64,000 bases of DNA, from assembly GCA_963817435.1 (NCBI GenBank), contig CAWFNY010000001.1, positions 744,001 to 808,000 on the forward strand, written 5' to 3'. Position 1 is the first letter of the stretch. Every line of letters begins with the position of its first letter. Under the pieces are notes generated by a model, which saw only the letters and a program-made list of their open reading frames with translations, had not been told where the DNA came from and ran no database searches. A program made the translations under genes and the position numbers. Positions 52,998 to 61,842 of the stretch are shown here, one piece after another. Source of the stretch: JADJOM01 sp963817435 (lineage in GTDB: Bacteria > Gemmatimonadota > Gemmatimonadetes > Gemmatimonadales > GWC2-71-9).

Positions 52998-53950
52998 TCA
53001 CTGCCTCCGCTATGCTGTGATTCGGGCGTGCCGCCGGCCAGCAGGTAGAGCACCGCCATCCGGACCGCGACCCCGTTGGTCACCTGCGGCAGGATGAGGC
53101 TGAAGGGACCGTCGGCCACGTCGCTGTCGATCTCCACCCCGCGATTCATCGGCCCGGGGTGCATGATCACCACGTCCTTCCTGGCGCGCTCCAGCCGCTC
53201 GCGGGTGACCCCGAAGACCCGGTTGTATTCCCGCAGGCTGGGGATGAACCCGCTGGTCATCCGCTCGAGCTGCAGCCGGAGCACGTTCAGGGCATCGGCC
53301 CATGCGATGGCGTCGTCGATCCTCGGGATCACCTCCACACCGAGGTCGCCGATGCTCCGCGGCATCAGACTGTGCGGCCCGCAGACCGCCACCTCCGCTC
53401 CCAGCTTCTTGAGGCCCCAGATGTTGCTCCGCGCCACCCGGCTGTGCAGCACATCGCCGCAGATGGCGACCTTGAGCCCTTCGATCCTCCCGAAGCGGTC
53501 GCGCAGCGTGAGGATGTCGAGCAGTCCCTGAGTCGGGTGCTCGTGCGTGCCGTCGCCGGCATTGATCACGTTGGAGCGGATCCGGTTGCCCAGGAATTCG
53601 GCGGAGCCGGAGGAGTGATGCCGGATGACGACCATGTCGATCCGCATCGCCTCGAGGTTGCGGGCGGTGTCCACCAGGGTCTCGCCCTTGGAGACCGAGC
53701 TTCCGCTGGAGGCCACGTTCACCGTGTCCGCGGAGAGCCGCTTCTCGGCGAACTCGAAGGAGATGCGGGTGCGGGTCGAGGCTTCGAAGAAGAGGTTGAC
53801 GATCGTCTTGCCGCGGAGCGCCGGCACCTTCTTGATCGGCCGCTCGCTCACTTCCTTGAAGTGTTCCGCGGTGTCGAGGATCAGCCGCAACTGCTCGGCG
53901 GAGAGGTGTTCGAGGCCGACCAGGTCCTTGCCGAGCGAGAGCGGCGTCAT
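52994..53950 (-). CDS. pyrB: Aspartate carbamoyltransferase, catalytic subunit
   Basis: PyrB (318 aa) makes carbamoyl-aspartate. FFEASTRTRISFEFAEKRL carries the carbamoyl-phosphate-binding STRTR; also GTHEHPTQGLLDILTLRD and HPGPMNRGVEI. No pyrI is adjacent, and PyrB/PyrC overlap by 4 bp, so the two enzymes may be made in equal amounts. Confidence 0.97.
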   Translation of the reverse strand: MTPLSLGKDLVGLEHLSAEQLRLILDTAEHFKEVSERPIKKVPALRGKTIVNLFFEASTRTRISFEFAEKRLSADTVNVASSGSSVSKGETLVDTARNLEAMRIDMVVIRHHSSGSAEFLGNRIRSNVINAGDGTHEHPTQGLLDILTLRDRFGRIEGLKVAICGDVLHSRVARSNIWGLKKLGAEVAVCGPHSLMPRSIGDLGVEVIPRIDDAIAWADALNVLRLQLERMTSGFIPSLREYNRVFGVTRERLERARKDVVIMHPGPMNRGVEIDSDVADGPFSLILPQVTNGVAVRMAVLYLLAGGTPESQHSGGSE

Positions 53951-54489
53951 GGATCGCTCCGGACCAGCTCGACGGCGTCCCGGCCATCGAGCTCCTGGAC
54001 CAGCACGTCGACCCGCTCGCGTGGCCCCGTCGACTGGCGGAGGCCGACGATGTCCGGCTGAATCGGGAGTTCCCTTCCCCCACGGTCCACGAGCACGCAG
54101 AGCAGGATCCGCCGGGGCCGCCCGAAGTCGGCGAGTTCGTCGAGCGCGGCCCGGATGGTCCGGCCGGTGTAGAGCACGTCGTCGACGATCACCACCATGC
54201 GCCCGTCCAGGTCGGACGGGAGCTGGGTCTCGCCGATGACCGGGCGCGGGCCGACGGCCTGCAGGTCATCGCGGTAGAGGGTGATGTCGAGTTTGCCGGT
54301 GGGGATCGGACGGCCTTCGAGACCTTCGACCAGCTTCGCGAGACGCTGGGCCAGCTCGACGCCGCGGCGCTGAATCCCGACGAGGATCACGTCGGTCGTG
54401 CCGTGGCACTGTTCCAGTAATTCGGAAGCCATGCGGGTGAGGGCTCGGGCGATCGCCCGTTCGTCAAGCAGGGTCGAGCGGGAGGGCAT
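53947..54489 (-). CDS. pyrR: Bifunctional pyr operon regulator / uracil phosphoribosyltransferase
   Basis: PyrR (180 aa). PRPP-binding motif VIVDDVLYTGRTIRAAL and VILVGIQRRGVELAQRL are characteristic. In Firmicutes PyrR binds pyr mRNA and promotes attenuation; I see no clear PyrR-binding loop or terminator in the short region upstream (54490-54567), so RNA regulation here is not shown. Heads pyrR-pyrB-pyrC. Confidence 0.95.
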   Translation of the reverse strand: MPSRSTLLDERAIARALTRMASELLEQCHGTTDVILVGIQRRGVELAQRLAKLVEGLEGRPIPTGKLDITLYRDDLQAVGPRPVIGETQLPSDLDGRMVVIVDDVLYTGRTIRAALDELADFGRPRRILLCVLVDRGGRELPIQPDIVGLRQSTGPRERVDVLVQELDGRDAVELVRSDP

Positions 54490-54567
54490 GGTGCGGGGAA
54501 CCTAGCGAGTCCGCCCCTGAGAGGGAATGGGCCGGCGGCGGAGCGCGAGCGGCGCCGCCCCATCCGC

Positions 54568-55194
54568 CTACGGACTCGGCGCAGCCCTCGGCGCCGGCCG
54601 CCGGCCCGACGCGAGGAACGGCAGCCGGAGCAGCATCAATGCCCCGAAGACGCCCGCGTAGATGATCCCCTTGCTGAGGTCAAGCTTCTGCACCATCAGG
54701 TAGTGGAGGATGCTCAGGGCGGCCGCGGGATAGACCAGCTTGTGCAGCCGCCCCCAGCGCTTGCCGAGGCGGCGGATCATCCCATCCGTCGACGTCGCGG
54801 CCAGCGGAATCAGCAGCAGGAAGGCGATGAAGCCCACCGCGATCCGCGGATGCTCGACCGTATCGGCCCAGATGAGCCCCGGGTCGAGCGACTGATCGAA
54901 GACGAAGTACGTCACCGCGTGCAGCACCGCATAGAAGAAGGCGAACACGCCCAGCATGCGCCGCACCCGGATCAGCTCACCATAGTGGAAGAGCTTGCGG
55001 ATCGGGGTCACCGCCAGCCCGGCCAGCAGCAGCACCAGGATGCTGAGCCCGGTCGTGACCTGGATGGTCTTGATCGGATCGGCGCCCAGGTCGCCCCCGC
55101 CGAAGGCGGCCCAGACGAGCCAGACGAGTGGGCCGAGGGCCGCGACGAAGCCTGCGGGCTTGAGAATGCGGGTGGTGAACTGAAGGCGGGTCAT
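54568..55194 (-). CDS. msrQ: Haem-binding subunit of the periplasmic methionine-sulfoxide reductase (MsrQ)
   Basis: A 208-aa membrane protein of the YedZ/ferric reductase-like group with about six helices; His in AVLHAVTYFVFD, RLHKLVYPAA and SILHYLMVQ are probable haem ligands. It passes electrons to MsrP, whose gene precedes it. A 91-bp gap containing a dispersed repeat separates the two. Confidence 0.92.
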   Translation of the reverse strand: MTRLQFTTRILKPAGFVAALGPLVWLVWAAFGGGDLGADPIKTIQVTTGLSILVLLLAGLAVTPIRKLFHYGELIRVRRMLGVFAFFYAVLHAVTYFVFDQSLDPGLIWADTVEHPRIAVGFIAFLLLIPLAATSTDGMIRRLGKRWGRLHKLVYPAAALSILHYLMVQKLDLSKGIIYAGVFGALMLLRLPFLASGRRPAPRAAPSP

Positions 55195-55201
55195 GAATTG
55201 C

Positions 55202-55278
55202 TGTCATTCCGAGCGAAGCGAGGAATCCCTCCAGGTGTGCAGCTGAAGGAATCCCTCGTCGGCTCGCTCCTCGTGATG
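55202..55278. repeat. Dispersed repeat between msrP and msrQ
   Basis: The segment begins TGTCATTCCGAGCGAAGCGA and continues GGAATCCCT; a second part (55246-55278) reads AAGGAATCCCTCGTCGGCTC. The two ends are partly inverted versions of each other. This CATTCCGAGCGAAG motif is, from memory, a frequent intergenic repeat in several phyla; only one copy is in this window. Confidence 0.6.
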
Positions 55279-55285
55279 GCCCGGC

Positions 55286-56221
55286 TCAAAAGTTCTGCTT
55301 CAGGTCCATGCCGGTATACAGTCCGGCCACCTGCTCCGCGTACCCGTTGAACGGCAGCGTCTTCCGCTTGAACAGCTCGCCGATGCGCCGCTCGCGGGCC
55401 TGGCTCCACCGCGGATGATCGACGGCGGGATTCACGTTGGCGTAGAAGCCGTACTCGTCCGGGGCGATCGCCTGCCAGGTGTTCATGGGCTGCTGCTCGG
55501 TGAAGCGGATCCGCACAATCGACTTGCAGCCCTTGAAGCCGTATTTCCACGGCGTCACCAGCCGGAGCGGTGCGCCGTTCTGGTTCGGCAGCGTCTTGCC
55601 GTAGAGACCCGTGGCCAGCAGCGTGAGCGGGTGCATCGCCTCATCCATGCGGAGCCCTTCCAGGTACGGCCAGGGGAGGATCCGGCTCTTCTGCCCCGGC
55701 ATCTGCTGCGGATCGTAGAGCGTGGTGAACTCCACGAACTTCGCCCGGCTCGTCGGCTGCACCTTCGCGATCAGGTCGCGAAGCGGGAAGCCCTGCCACG
55801 GGATCACCATGCTCCAGGCCTCGACGCAGCGGTGGCGGTAGATCCGCTCCTCAAGCTTGTACGGCTTCACCAGAGCGTCGAGATCATAGTCCGCCGGCTT
55901 GGCGACTTCCCCGTCGATCCGCACCTTCCAGGGCCGGGTACGGAAGCCCTTGGCGTTGACCGCCGGGTCCTCCTTGTCGGTCCCGAACTCGTAGAAGTTG
56001 TTGTAGGTCGTGACCGACTCGTATGGGGTCAGCTTGTCATCGTCTCCGGCCAGCCGGCGGGCGCCCTCGCGGGCGATCCCCTCCGCCAGCGCGGCGCGCT
56101 CTCCCAGCGTGAGCAGGATTCCGGCACCGGCGAGCCCGGCCAGAAAGGCCCGGCGGTTGACGTAGAGCTTCTCGTCGGTGATCTCGGACGATCGAAGGTC
56201 GGGCGGACGGCGGATCAGCAT
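55286..56221 (-). CDS. msrP: Molybdopterin-dependent methionine-sulfoxide reductase catalytic subunit (MsrP)
   Basis: MsrP/YedY (311 aa) repairs oxidised Met in periplasmic proteins. Tat-type signal NRRAFLAGLAG at about 22-32. The molybdenum-binding Cys is in YRHRCVEAWSMVIPW; other family blocks are PWPYLEGLRMDEAMHPLTLL and LVTPWKYGFKGCKSIVRIRF. Normal length. Confidence 0.95.
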   Translation of the reverse strand: MLIRRPPDLRSSEITDEKLYVNRRAFLAGLAGAGILLTLGERAALAEGIAREGARRLAGDDDKLTPYESVTTYNNFYEFGTDKEDPAVNAKGFRTRPWKVRIDGEVAKPADYDLDALVKPYKLEERIYRHRCVEAWSMVIPWQGFPLRDLIAKVQPTSRAKFVEFTTLYDPQQMPGQKSRILPWPYLEGLRMDEAMHPLTLLATGLYGKTLPNQNGAPLRLVTPWKYGFKGCKSIVRIRFTEQQPMNTWQAIAPDEYGFYANVNPAVDHPRWSQARERRIGELFKRKTLPFNGYAEQVAGLYTGMDLKQNF

Positions 56222-56243
56222 GATGTCCCTGGCGCAGGTTCGA

Positions 56244-56256
56244 GTATCAATGATAC
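56244..56256. promoter_or_regulatory. Small palindrome upstream of msrP
   Basis: GTATCA-A-TGATAC, perfect 6-bp arms, 23 bp before the msrP ATG. It overlaps a weak -10-like GATACT on the minus strand. It might be an operator; there is no further evidence. Confidence 0.35.
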
Positions 56257-56344
56257 GCCGGGAGTCGGGAATTGGTTCTCCGGGGCTGGCGTTGCCGGAA
56301 ATGCGCAGGGGCGACCTGCCGGCCGCCCCTACTCACCTCGCCAC

Positions 56345-56376
56345 ACGGACCGGGAGGGATTCGAACCCTCGGTACC
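56345..56376 (-). repeat. Duplicated 3' end of tRNA-Ser(GGA): putative att site
   Basis: These 32 bases are identical to 58600-58631, the 3' end of tRNA-Ser(GGA) plus one flanking base, in the same orientation. The other tRNA parts (acceptor 5' side, D arm, anticodon) are absent, so it is a fragment, not a gene. Integrases using tRNA 3' ends leave such copies. Confidence 0.8.
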
Positions 56377-56419
56377 TTCTGTCCCGTCGGCGGTTGGCGC
56401 ATGCTGGCGCAGCCCCACC

Positions 56420-56926
56420 TCAGGGACGGCTCCCCCGCGCTCGATATACGCAGGGATTGGGTGAAAGTGCCGGAACCTGCCACCCCGGCTCGGGGTCTGT
56501 CACGGTTCCCGAGAGCGTCAACTGATCACTCAGCGCTCCGCTGTATTCGAAGATCTTCCGCAGTGAATCAGGCGGCAGGGGGCTGGTCGGTCCCACAGTG
56601 AACACGAGACGGGCTCCCCCGGGCACTCTCGAACTGAAGTTCCCGAGCACCCATCCATTGAGGCCTCCGCTGCTCCATGTGCTCTGCAACGCGTCGAGGG
56701 AGTGGGGGAAGCCTATAGAATCGATAATGACCCACAGACTAATGCTGCTATGGGCAAAGCCGGGCCCGGCGCATCCGGCGGTATCGGTAAGTACGATCGT
56801 CCAGGGGCCATGAACCTCGCTTGGATCAATCGCACGGCCCGATGGCCCCGTTCCTCCGGAGCCGCAAGCAGCAATCAAGCCCAAGGCCGTTGTCGCCAGA
56901 AGGAGCAGCCGCGACATCCTGCACAT
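56420..56926 (-). CDS. Predicted lipoprotein in the putative tRNA-Ser element
   Basis: A 168-aa protein: signal peptide LLLLATTALGLIAAC with a clear lipobox, then a Gly/Ser-rich spacer and a beta-rich body. Four Cys in all, two after the lipobox (GCAG, NPCV). No family recognised. ATG at 56924-56926 has GGAGG 4 bases upstream; an ATG at 56917 is the alternative. Confidence 0.68.
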   Translation of the reverse strand: MCRMSRLLLLATTALGLIAACGSGGTGPSGRAIDPSEVHGPWTIVLTDTAGCAGPGFAHSSISLWVIIDSIGFPHSLDALQSTWSSGGLNGWVLGNFSSRVPGGARLVFTVGPTSPLPPDSLRKIFEYSGALSDQLTLSGTVTDPEPGWQVPALSPNPCVYRARGSRP

Positions 56927-57192
56927 ACATCCTCCCTTCCAAGGGGTGATATCCCCATTAACTGGAAGTATGGGAGTTGGGCTGTGCAGGGATGCTGAAA
57001 GCGGCGTGAGACGGCGGCGAGGCACCCCCTGAGCCAACTCTCATCCCCACCTCAGGGCCTGCTCAGGCATCCCGACCCATGCTACGGGTGAGCCCCCAGC
57101 GCCGGGCAATCGAGCCTCGACTCGGCCCGCGCGATCCCCCGTTTCATGCGTCCCGGTCCGGCGAAGGGCCCTCTCCACAAGGGAGGATTGCC

Positions 57193-58515
57193 ATGCACCG
57201 CCGCCTAGCCGCTTCGCTCGCTCTGGCCTCCGTCCTCGTCGCTTCCTGCAGCCCCGACCTGCCGACTACGACATCATCAATTCCGTACAATCCGCAGCGC
57301 AGCAGCCTGGTCCAGCGCCAGGCCATCGGTCAGGGCAATTGTGGGGAGATAGACAGCTTCCCGTTCACCACTGTCTCGGGAGAGATGGCGGGTTGGGTAG
57401 CAACATATTGGGACGACTACAGCATCTACGGCGCCTTCAGGGCTGCACCCGGCTTCCGCTTCGTCCGCACCACGTTCGGCGTCATCGAGTGGATCAACAT
57501 CCCCTACGGCATCCCATTCGGACCGAATGGCAAGGTGGACTTCGAGCGATTCATCCTCCAGAGTCGCAACGATCCGCCCGCGGAGGTGGTGACTCACCGC
57601 GTGCCGATGGATCTCATCAACGAGGAACTGATGGTGTACGCCATCCTGCCGAGGGCGGCCATGCGCCGCGAGGGGCGGACACTTCCACCGATGTGGGCGG
57701 GCGGGGAGATACCGTGGCCGGACGATCCCCGATGGCAGTCGGATACGGCGGCGCGCTACGCGGCGATCTACATGTTCCCCGACTGCCGACCGCGCGTCAC
57801 CGTCCTCACCGATCTAAACATGTTCGATAACGGCGGACTGCCCGGCAACATGCTCCTCGCCGGCCAGCTGATCTGGACGGTGGAGGAGCCGTGGTCGAAA
57901 CGATGGGATTACCCCCAGTTCGACCCCAGCGGCGCGGCGCTGTTCGACCGCGGGCGGGAGTCACCCTGCTGGCGCGATGGCGCGTGTGGTGACAGCGCGC
58001 TTTCCGGACTACGCACCCTGTATACCGGCCTCGTCGGTGGCGGACTGTCGGACATATTCTCGAGGTCCGGCACCCTGACGAGCATTCCGGCCGGCGCGAA
58101 GCTGCTCTTCCTCTGGTTGCCCCGCGAGGTGTTCACCGTCGCGGAGATCAACACGCTCAAACAGTTCATCGCGACGGGTGGCCGGATCGTATTCGTCGCC
58201 GACCGCCCGGACTACTACGGCACGGCGGGCCGAAGGACCCTCGACCAGTTCCTAGCGGATATGGGTTCGGGCGCCCGAGCGGCGCCTGGCACGTTTGACT
58301 GCGGGGACTACCACGACGTGCCGCTCGGCGCCCTGCCTCTGCACCGCCTCACCGACAGGGTGTCGAGTGTGCGGGTGCGCTGCACCGGCGCGATCACGAC
58401 CGCCCTTCGGGACTTCATCCTGTTCCGCGACGCCTCCGGCGAGCACGTCACCGGCGCATCGGTCTCGGTCAGCACCACACCGATCGTGGAGCACAAGAAG
58501 ACCGGAACCTACTGA
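57193..58515 (+). CDS. Large predicted lipoprotein in the putative tRNA-Ser element
   Basis: A 440-aa protein with signal peptide AASLALASVLVASC and lipobox Cys at about 19. The middle part is not recognised. Residues about 285-350 (GAKLLFLWLPREVFTVAEIN then FIATGGRIVFVADRP) resemble the DUF4350/glutamine-amidotransferase-like fold found in proteins that hold back or sense surface events; this is a weak, by-eye match. GGGAGG precedes ATG at 57193. It is cargo with the neighbouring lipoprotein. Confidence 0.68.
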   Translation: MHRRLAASLALASVLVASCSPDLPTTTSSIPYNPQRSSLVQRQAIGQGNCGEIDSFPFTTVSGEMAGWVATYWDDYSIYGAFRAAPGFRFVRTTFGVIEWINIPYGIPFGPNGKVDFERFILQSRNDPPAEVVTHRVPMDLINEELMVYAILPRAAMRREGRTLPPMWAGGEIPWPDDPRWQSDTAARYAAIYMFPDCRPRVTVLTDLNMFDNGGLPGNMLLAGQLIWTVEEPWSKRWDYPQFDPSGAALFDRGRESPCWRDGACGDSALSGLRTLYTGLVGGGLSDIFSRSGTLTSIPAGAKLLFLWLPREVFTVAEINTLKQFIATGGRIVFVADRPDYYGTAGRRTLDQFLADMGSGARAAPGTFDCGDYHDVPLGALPLHRLTDRVSSVRVRCTGAITTALRDFILFRDASGEHVTGASVSVSTTPIVEHKKTGTY

Positions 58516-58567
58516 AGAGCCATGCGGCAGCCGGGCACCACCGCTCCGCATCTCCAGGAAAACGAAC

Positions 58568-58598
58568 GCCGCGCACCGACACGAAGTCGATGCGCGGC
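58568..58598 (-). terminator. Terminator after tRNA-Ser(GGA)
   Basis: Stem GCCGCGCA / TGCGCGGC with inner CGAC / GTCG pairs; on the minus strand followed by GTTCGTTTTC. It begins 3 bases beyond the tRNA 3' end and lies inside the putative element. Confidence 0.75.
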
Positions 58599-58599
58599 A

Positions 58600-58631
58600 A
58601 CGGACCGGGAGGGATTCGAACCCTCGGTACC
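58600..58631 (-). repeat. Intact-side att copy (3' end of tRNA-Ser(GGA))
   Basis: Partner of 56345-56376, 32 of 32 identical. The match ends inside the variable arm, the usual extent of tRNA-based attachment sites. Confidence 0.8.
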
Positions 58632-58689
58632 CCTTGCAAGGTACACACGCTTTCCAGGCGTGCCTCTTAAACCACTCGAGCACCAGTCC
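58601..58689 (-). tRNA. tRNA-Ser(GGA)
   Basis: 89 bases. Acceptor GGACTGG pairs with CCGGTCC (one G-U), discriminator G. Anticodon stem-loop CGCCTGGAAAGCG gives anticodon GGA. A long variable arm (class II) and T loop GGTTCGAATCC are present. No CCA is encoded. Likely reads UCC and UCU codons. Confidence 0.95.
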
Positions 58690-58802
58690 AGGGATCCGCG
58701 CGCCCCATACCTCCGAAGCGACGGGCGGGAAGTTTAGCCAGCCCCGCCCCGCCCCGCCACCGGCAGCCTGCGATTGCCCGACGACCCTCCGCCGGCACCG
58801 AC

Positions 58803-60671
58803 TCAGATCAGGGGAATCCCGTCGAGCGCGTCGCGCACGGCACGCGCGAGCGCGCTCGTGCCGTATGGCTTTTGGATGACGCCGACGATGCCGTCCGCGC
58901 CAAACGTGGAGTGATCGAGCTCCCCCGTATAGCCGGTGGTGAGCAGGACCGGAAGCCCCGGCCGCATGCGCTGCACCTCGCGCGCGAGCTCCACCCCGTT
59001 GATCTCCGGCATGGTGAGGTCGGAGACGACCAGGCGGATCTCCCCGGCATCCCGCCGGATCTCGGCCAGCGCGGCAACCGGATCGGTGAATGCCGTGACG
59101 GCGTAACCCATCCGCTTGAGCAGCAGCGAGGCGACCGCGATGAGGGCGTCCTCATCATCCACCAGCAGCACCCGTTCGCCCTGACCCGGGGCAGGCGGAT
59201 GCTCCGGCTCGGCCACGGCGCCCGCGCCTTCCCACACCGGCAGATAGAGATGAAACGTGGATCCCAGCCCCGGCCGGCTGCACGCGACGATGCCGCCGTC
59301 GTGCGCCCGCGCGATCCCATGCGCGACCGAGAGGCCGAGCCCGCTTCCCTCACCGGGATCGCGGGTGGTGAAGAAGGGGTCGAAGATGCGATCCAGCGTC
59401 TCCCGGCTCATCCCGACGCCATCATCGGTCACCGAGACCCGCACATACGCCCCGGCGGGGAGATCGGCGAGCGGCTCGCTGCCGCGCGCATCGAGCTGGA
59501 CGCCGCACAGAGCGATCTCGATCCGCCCCGGCCGGCTGCCGAGGGCCTGCGCGGCATTGGTGCAGAGGTTCATCAGCACCTGCTGCATCTGGGCGGCGTC
59601 CGCCAGCACCGGCGGTGTCGAGGCCTCGCACTCCGTCCGGATGTCGATCGACGCCGGCAGCATGGCGCGCAGCAGGGGGATGGCATCGAGGATCACCGTG
59701 TCGAGGCCGATCGGCCGGCGCTCGTGCTTCTGCTGACGGCTGAAGGCGAGGATCTGACGGACCAGGTTGTTGGCCCGCTCGGTGCTCTTGAGAATCTGCT
59801 GCAGGGAGAGCCGCGCCGGATGTTCCGCGGGAAGGTCCGAGAGCACCATCTCGGCGTTGCCCAGCACCGCGCCGAGGATGTTGTTGAAGTCATGCGCGAT
59901 GCCGCCCGCGAGCGTGCCGATCGCTTCCATCTTCTGCGCCTGACGGAGCTGCTCCTCCAGCAGGGTCCGCGCCGCTTCAGCGCGCGTGAAGTCGGACAGG
60001 TCGCGCACGATGACCGTGTACAGAGGCACCCCGGCGTGAATCGCCCGCGCGATCGCGGCCTCGCATTCGAACGCCTCACCATCCCCTCGGTGCGCCGTGC
60101 CACGGCGCCGTTCGCCCGATCCGGACCCGCTGTCCCACGCCGGGAGATAGCGCGCCGCCGGCTCCCCGAGCGCCTCGGCCGCCGGCACCCGGAACATGGT
60201 CTCCGCGGCGTGATTGAACAGCGCGATCGCCCCCCGGCTGTCAACGACGATGATCGCATCCAGCGCCATCGCGACCACGCCGGCCAGGCGGGCCTCACTG
60301 TCCCGCAATGACTCGCGGGCCTCGATGCGATCGGTGATGTCCTGCAGGGCGCCGCACAGCCGCACCGGCTGCCCCGCCTCATGATCGGCGCCACCCGTCG
60401 ACCGGACCCAGATGCTGCGTCCCTTCGCCGTGATCAGCCGCAATTCGAGATCGTACCAGATGCCCTGAGCGATGGCCCGGTCGACCGCCTCCCGGATGAC
60501 CGGCACACTCTCCGGGGCGTAGAAGCCGATCGCGGTCTCCACCTCCGGGGCATATGCTGCGGGCGTCGTATCGTGGATCCGGTAGGTCTCCTCGCTCCAC
60601 ACGAGCTTCCCCGAGCGCAGGTCGAGCTCCCACCCGCCGATCGACAGCATCGTCTCGATGCGGCGAAACAT
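58803..60671 (-). CDS. PAS-PAS hybrid histidine kinase with receiver domain
   Basis: A 622-aa soluble kinase. PAS domains at about 8-115 and 128-235, then HisKA with His260 in AGGIAHDFNNILGAVLGN. HATPase_c shows LMNLCTNAAQAL (N box), VTDDGVGMSRETLDRI and GEGSGLGLSVAHGI. The C-terminal receiver starts near 498 with VLLVDDEDALI, phospho-Asp in VVSDLTMPEINGVE and Lys in IQKPYG. No membrane segment. No Shine-Dalgarno before the ATG, and the frame stays open upstream, so the start may be further up. Confidence 0.9.
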   Translation of the reverse strand: MFRRIETMLSIGGWELDLRSGKLVWSEETYRIHDTTPAAYAPEVETAIGFYAPESVPVIREAVDRAIAQGIWYDLELRLITAKGRSIWVRSTGGADHEAGQPVRLCGALQDITDRIEARESLRDSEARLAGVVAMALDAIIVVDSRGAIALFNHAAETMFRVPAAEALGEPAARYLPAWDSGSGSGERRRGTAHRGDGEAFECEAAIARAIHAGVPLYTVIVRDLSDFTRAEAARTLLEEQLRQAQKMEAIGTLAGGIAHDFNNILGAVLGNAEMVLSDLPAEHPARLSLQQILKSTERANNLVRQILAFSRQQKHERRPIGLDTVILDAIPLLRAMLPASIDIRTECEASTPPVLADAAQMQQVLMNLCTNAAQALGSRPGRIEIALCGVQLDARGSEPLADLPAGAYVRVSVTDDGVGMSRETLDRIFDPFFTTRDPGEGSGLGLSVAHGIARAHDGGIVACSRPGLGSTFHLYLPVWEGAGAVAEPEHPPAPGQGERVLLVDDEDALIAVASLLLKRMGYAVTAFTDPVAALAEIRRDAGEIRLVVSDLTMPEINGVELAREVQRMRPGLPVLLTTGYTGELDHSTFGADGIVGVIQKPYGTSALARAVRDALDGIPLI

Positions 60672-60907
60672 CCGCGCCTGCCGCGCGATCGTCTCCCGGT
60701 CATCGGGCGAGATGCGTGGTCGGCCGTATGCCGGGCGGCGAGGCGGCGGAGTCGGGGCGCTCGGACAGGGGGCGTGTTCCTCACGATGCGGGACCGGGGA
60801 CGTCCATCCCAGTATCGTCTCCCGGCCGGATGGCTTGAGCGATCCCCTGACGAGCCGGCGATGAAGGCAGTACGTTCATCCACCATTCCAATCCAGGGGT
60901 ATCGCTC

Positions 60908-61816
60908 GTGGGCAAGCTGATCTTCGGCGGCGTCCTGCTGCTCGTCGCGTTCTTCATGATGGTGGCCCGGTCGGGAGCGGCTGGCGCGAAGAGCTCCGGC
61001 CTGCTGCGCGCGTTCGCGCTGGTGTTCAGCACGCTGGGCCTCCTCGCGGTGGTCGGTGCGCTGATCGTGATCATCGAGCCGGGGACGGTGGGCGTGAAGC
61101 ACGCCTTCGGCACCGTGGACCCGGTGCCGCTGCTGCCCGGGGTGCATTTCGTCACGCCCTGGTCTTCGGTCGAGCGCTACTCCACCCGCGAGGAGCAGTT
61201 CCCGCGCGCCGGCGAGGACGCGGAGACCATCGCGACCCTCTCGAGCGAACAGATGGGGATGACCGTGGATGCCGGCCTGCGCTGGCAGATCAATCCCCAG
61301 GACGCCCCCCGCATCTTCACCGAGATCGGCAGCGAGGAGCAGATCCACTCGATCGTGCTCAATGCGATCCGCCAGGGCGTGCGGGACGGCATGGGCAGAT
61401 TCTCCATCAACGACATCGCCAAGCGGACCGAGATTGCCGCGTACATGCAGTCGCTGGTGGACTCCGCGCTCATCACCCAGCCACGCGCCGGCGGAGAGCC
61501 GTTCCGCATCGCCGAGGTCACCGCGTTCTTCCTCCGGGACCTGCAGCCGCCGGAGCAGGTGGTCAACGCGATCAACGCCAAGATCGCCCAGGAACAGCAG
61601 ATCCAGACCGAGCGCCACCGGGTCGAAGTCGCCCGGCTGCAGAGCGATCAGCAGCGGCTTCTCAATCAGACGCTGACCGCCGAGGCGCTGACCAAGCAGT
61701 ACCTGGAGGTGCTGCACGACATGAAGGGCTCGAACAACCTGGTGATCCTGGTGCCGACGGAAGGCGGGATCCCGATGCTCGACGTGGCGAAGCTGCGCCA
61801 GAACATCAAGGACTGA
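60908..61816 (+). CDS. SPFH/band-7 membrane protein
   Basis: A 302-aa prohibitin/stomatin-type protein. Two N-terminal helices (about 3-20 and 35-58), then the SPFH domain (EPGTVGVKHAFGTVDPVPL) and a C-terminal coiled coil (INAKIAQEQQIQTERHRVEV). Such proteins form membrane microdomain rings and often regulate proteases. GTG start with AGGGG upstream. No NfeD-type partner nearby. Confidence 0.9.
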   Translation: MGKLIFGGVLLLVAFFMMVARSGAAGAKSSGLLRAFALVFSTLGLLAVVGALIVIIEPGTVGVKHAFGTVDPVPLLPGVHFVTPWSSVERYSTREEQFPRAGEDAETIATLSSEQMGMTVDAGLRWQINPQDAPRIFTEIGSEEQIHSIVLNAIRQGVRDGMGRFSINDIAKRTEIAAYMQSLVDSALITQPRAGGEPFRIAEVTAFFLRDLQPPEQVVNAINAKIAQEQQIQTERHRVEVARLQSDQQRLLNQTLTAEALTKQYLEVLHDMKGSNNLVILVPTEGGIPMLDVAKLRQNIKD

Positions 61817-61842
61817 CGCCGGGCTGGGTGCGGGGGCGGTGC

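Larger units (their letters stand above)
56345..58631. mobile_element. Putative 2.3-kb integrated element at tRNA-Ser(GGA)
   Basis: A segment bounded by 32-bp direct repeats of the tRNA-Ser(GGA) 3' end. It lies on the 3' side of the intact tRNA, where integration would place it. It holds two lipoprotein genes in opposite orientation and no integrase or transposase. It may be a non-autonomous cargo element or a deletion remnant of a larger island. By eye the segment looks less GC-rich than its neighbours in places, but I did not measure this. Confidence 0.55.

Noticed and set aside
54490..54567. PyrR-binding attenuator upstream of pyrR
   Set aside because: The short region has no matching binding loop or terminator hairpin.
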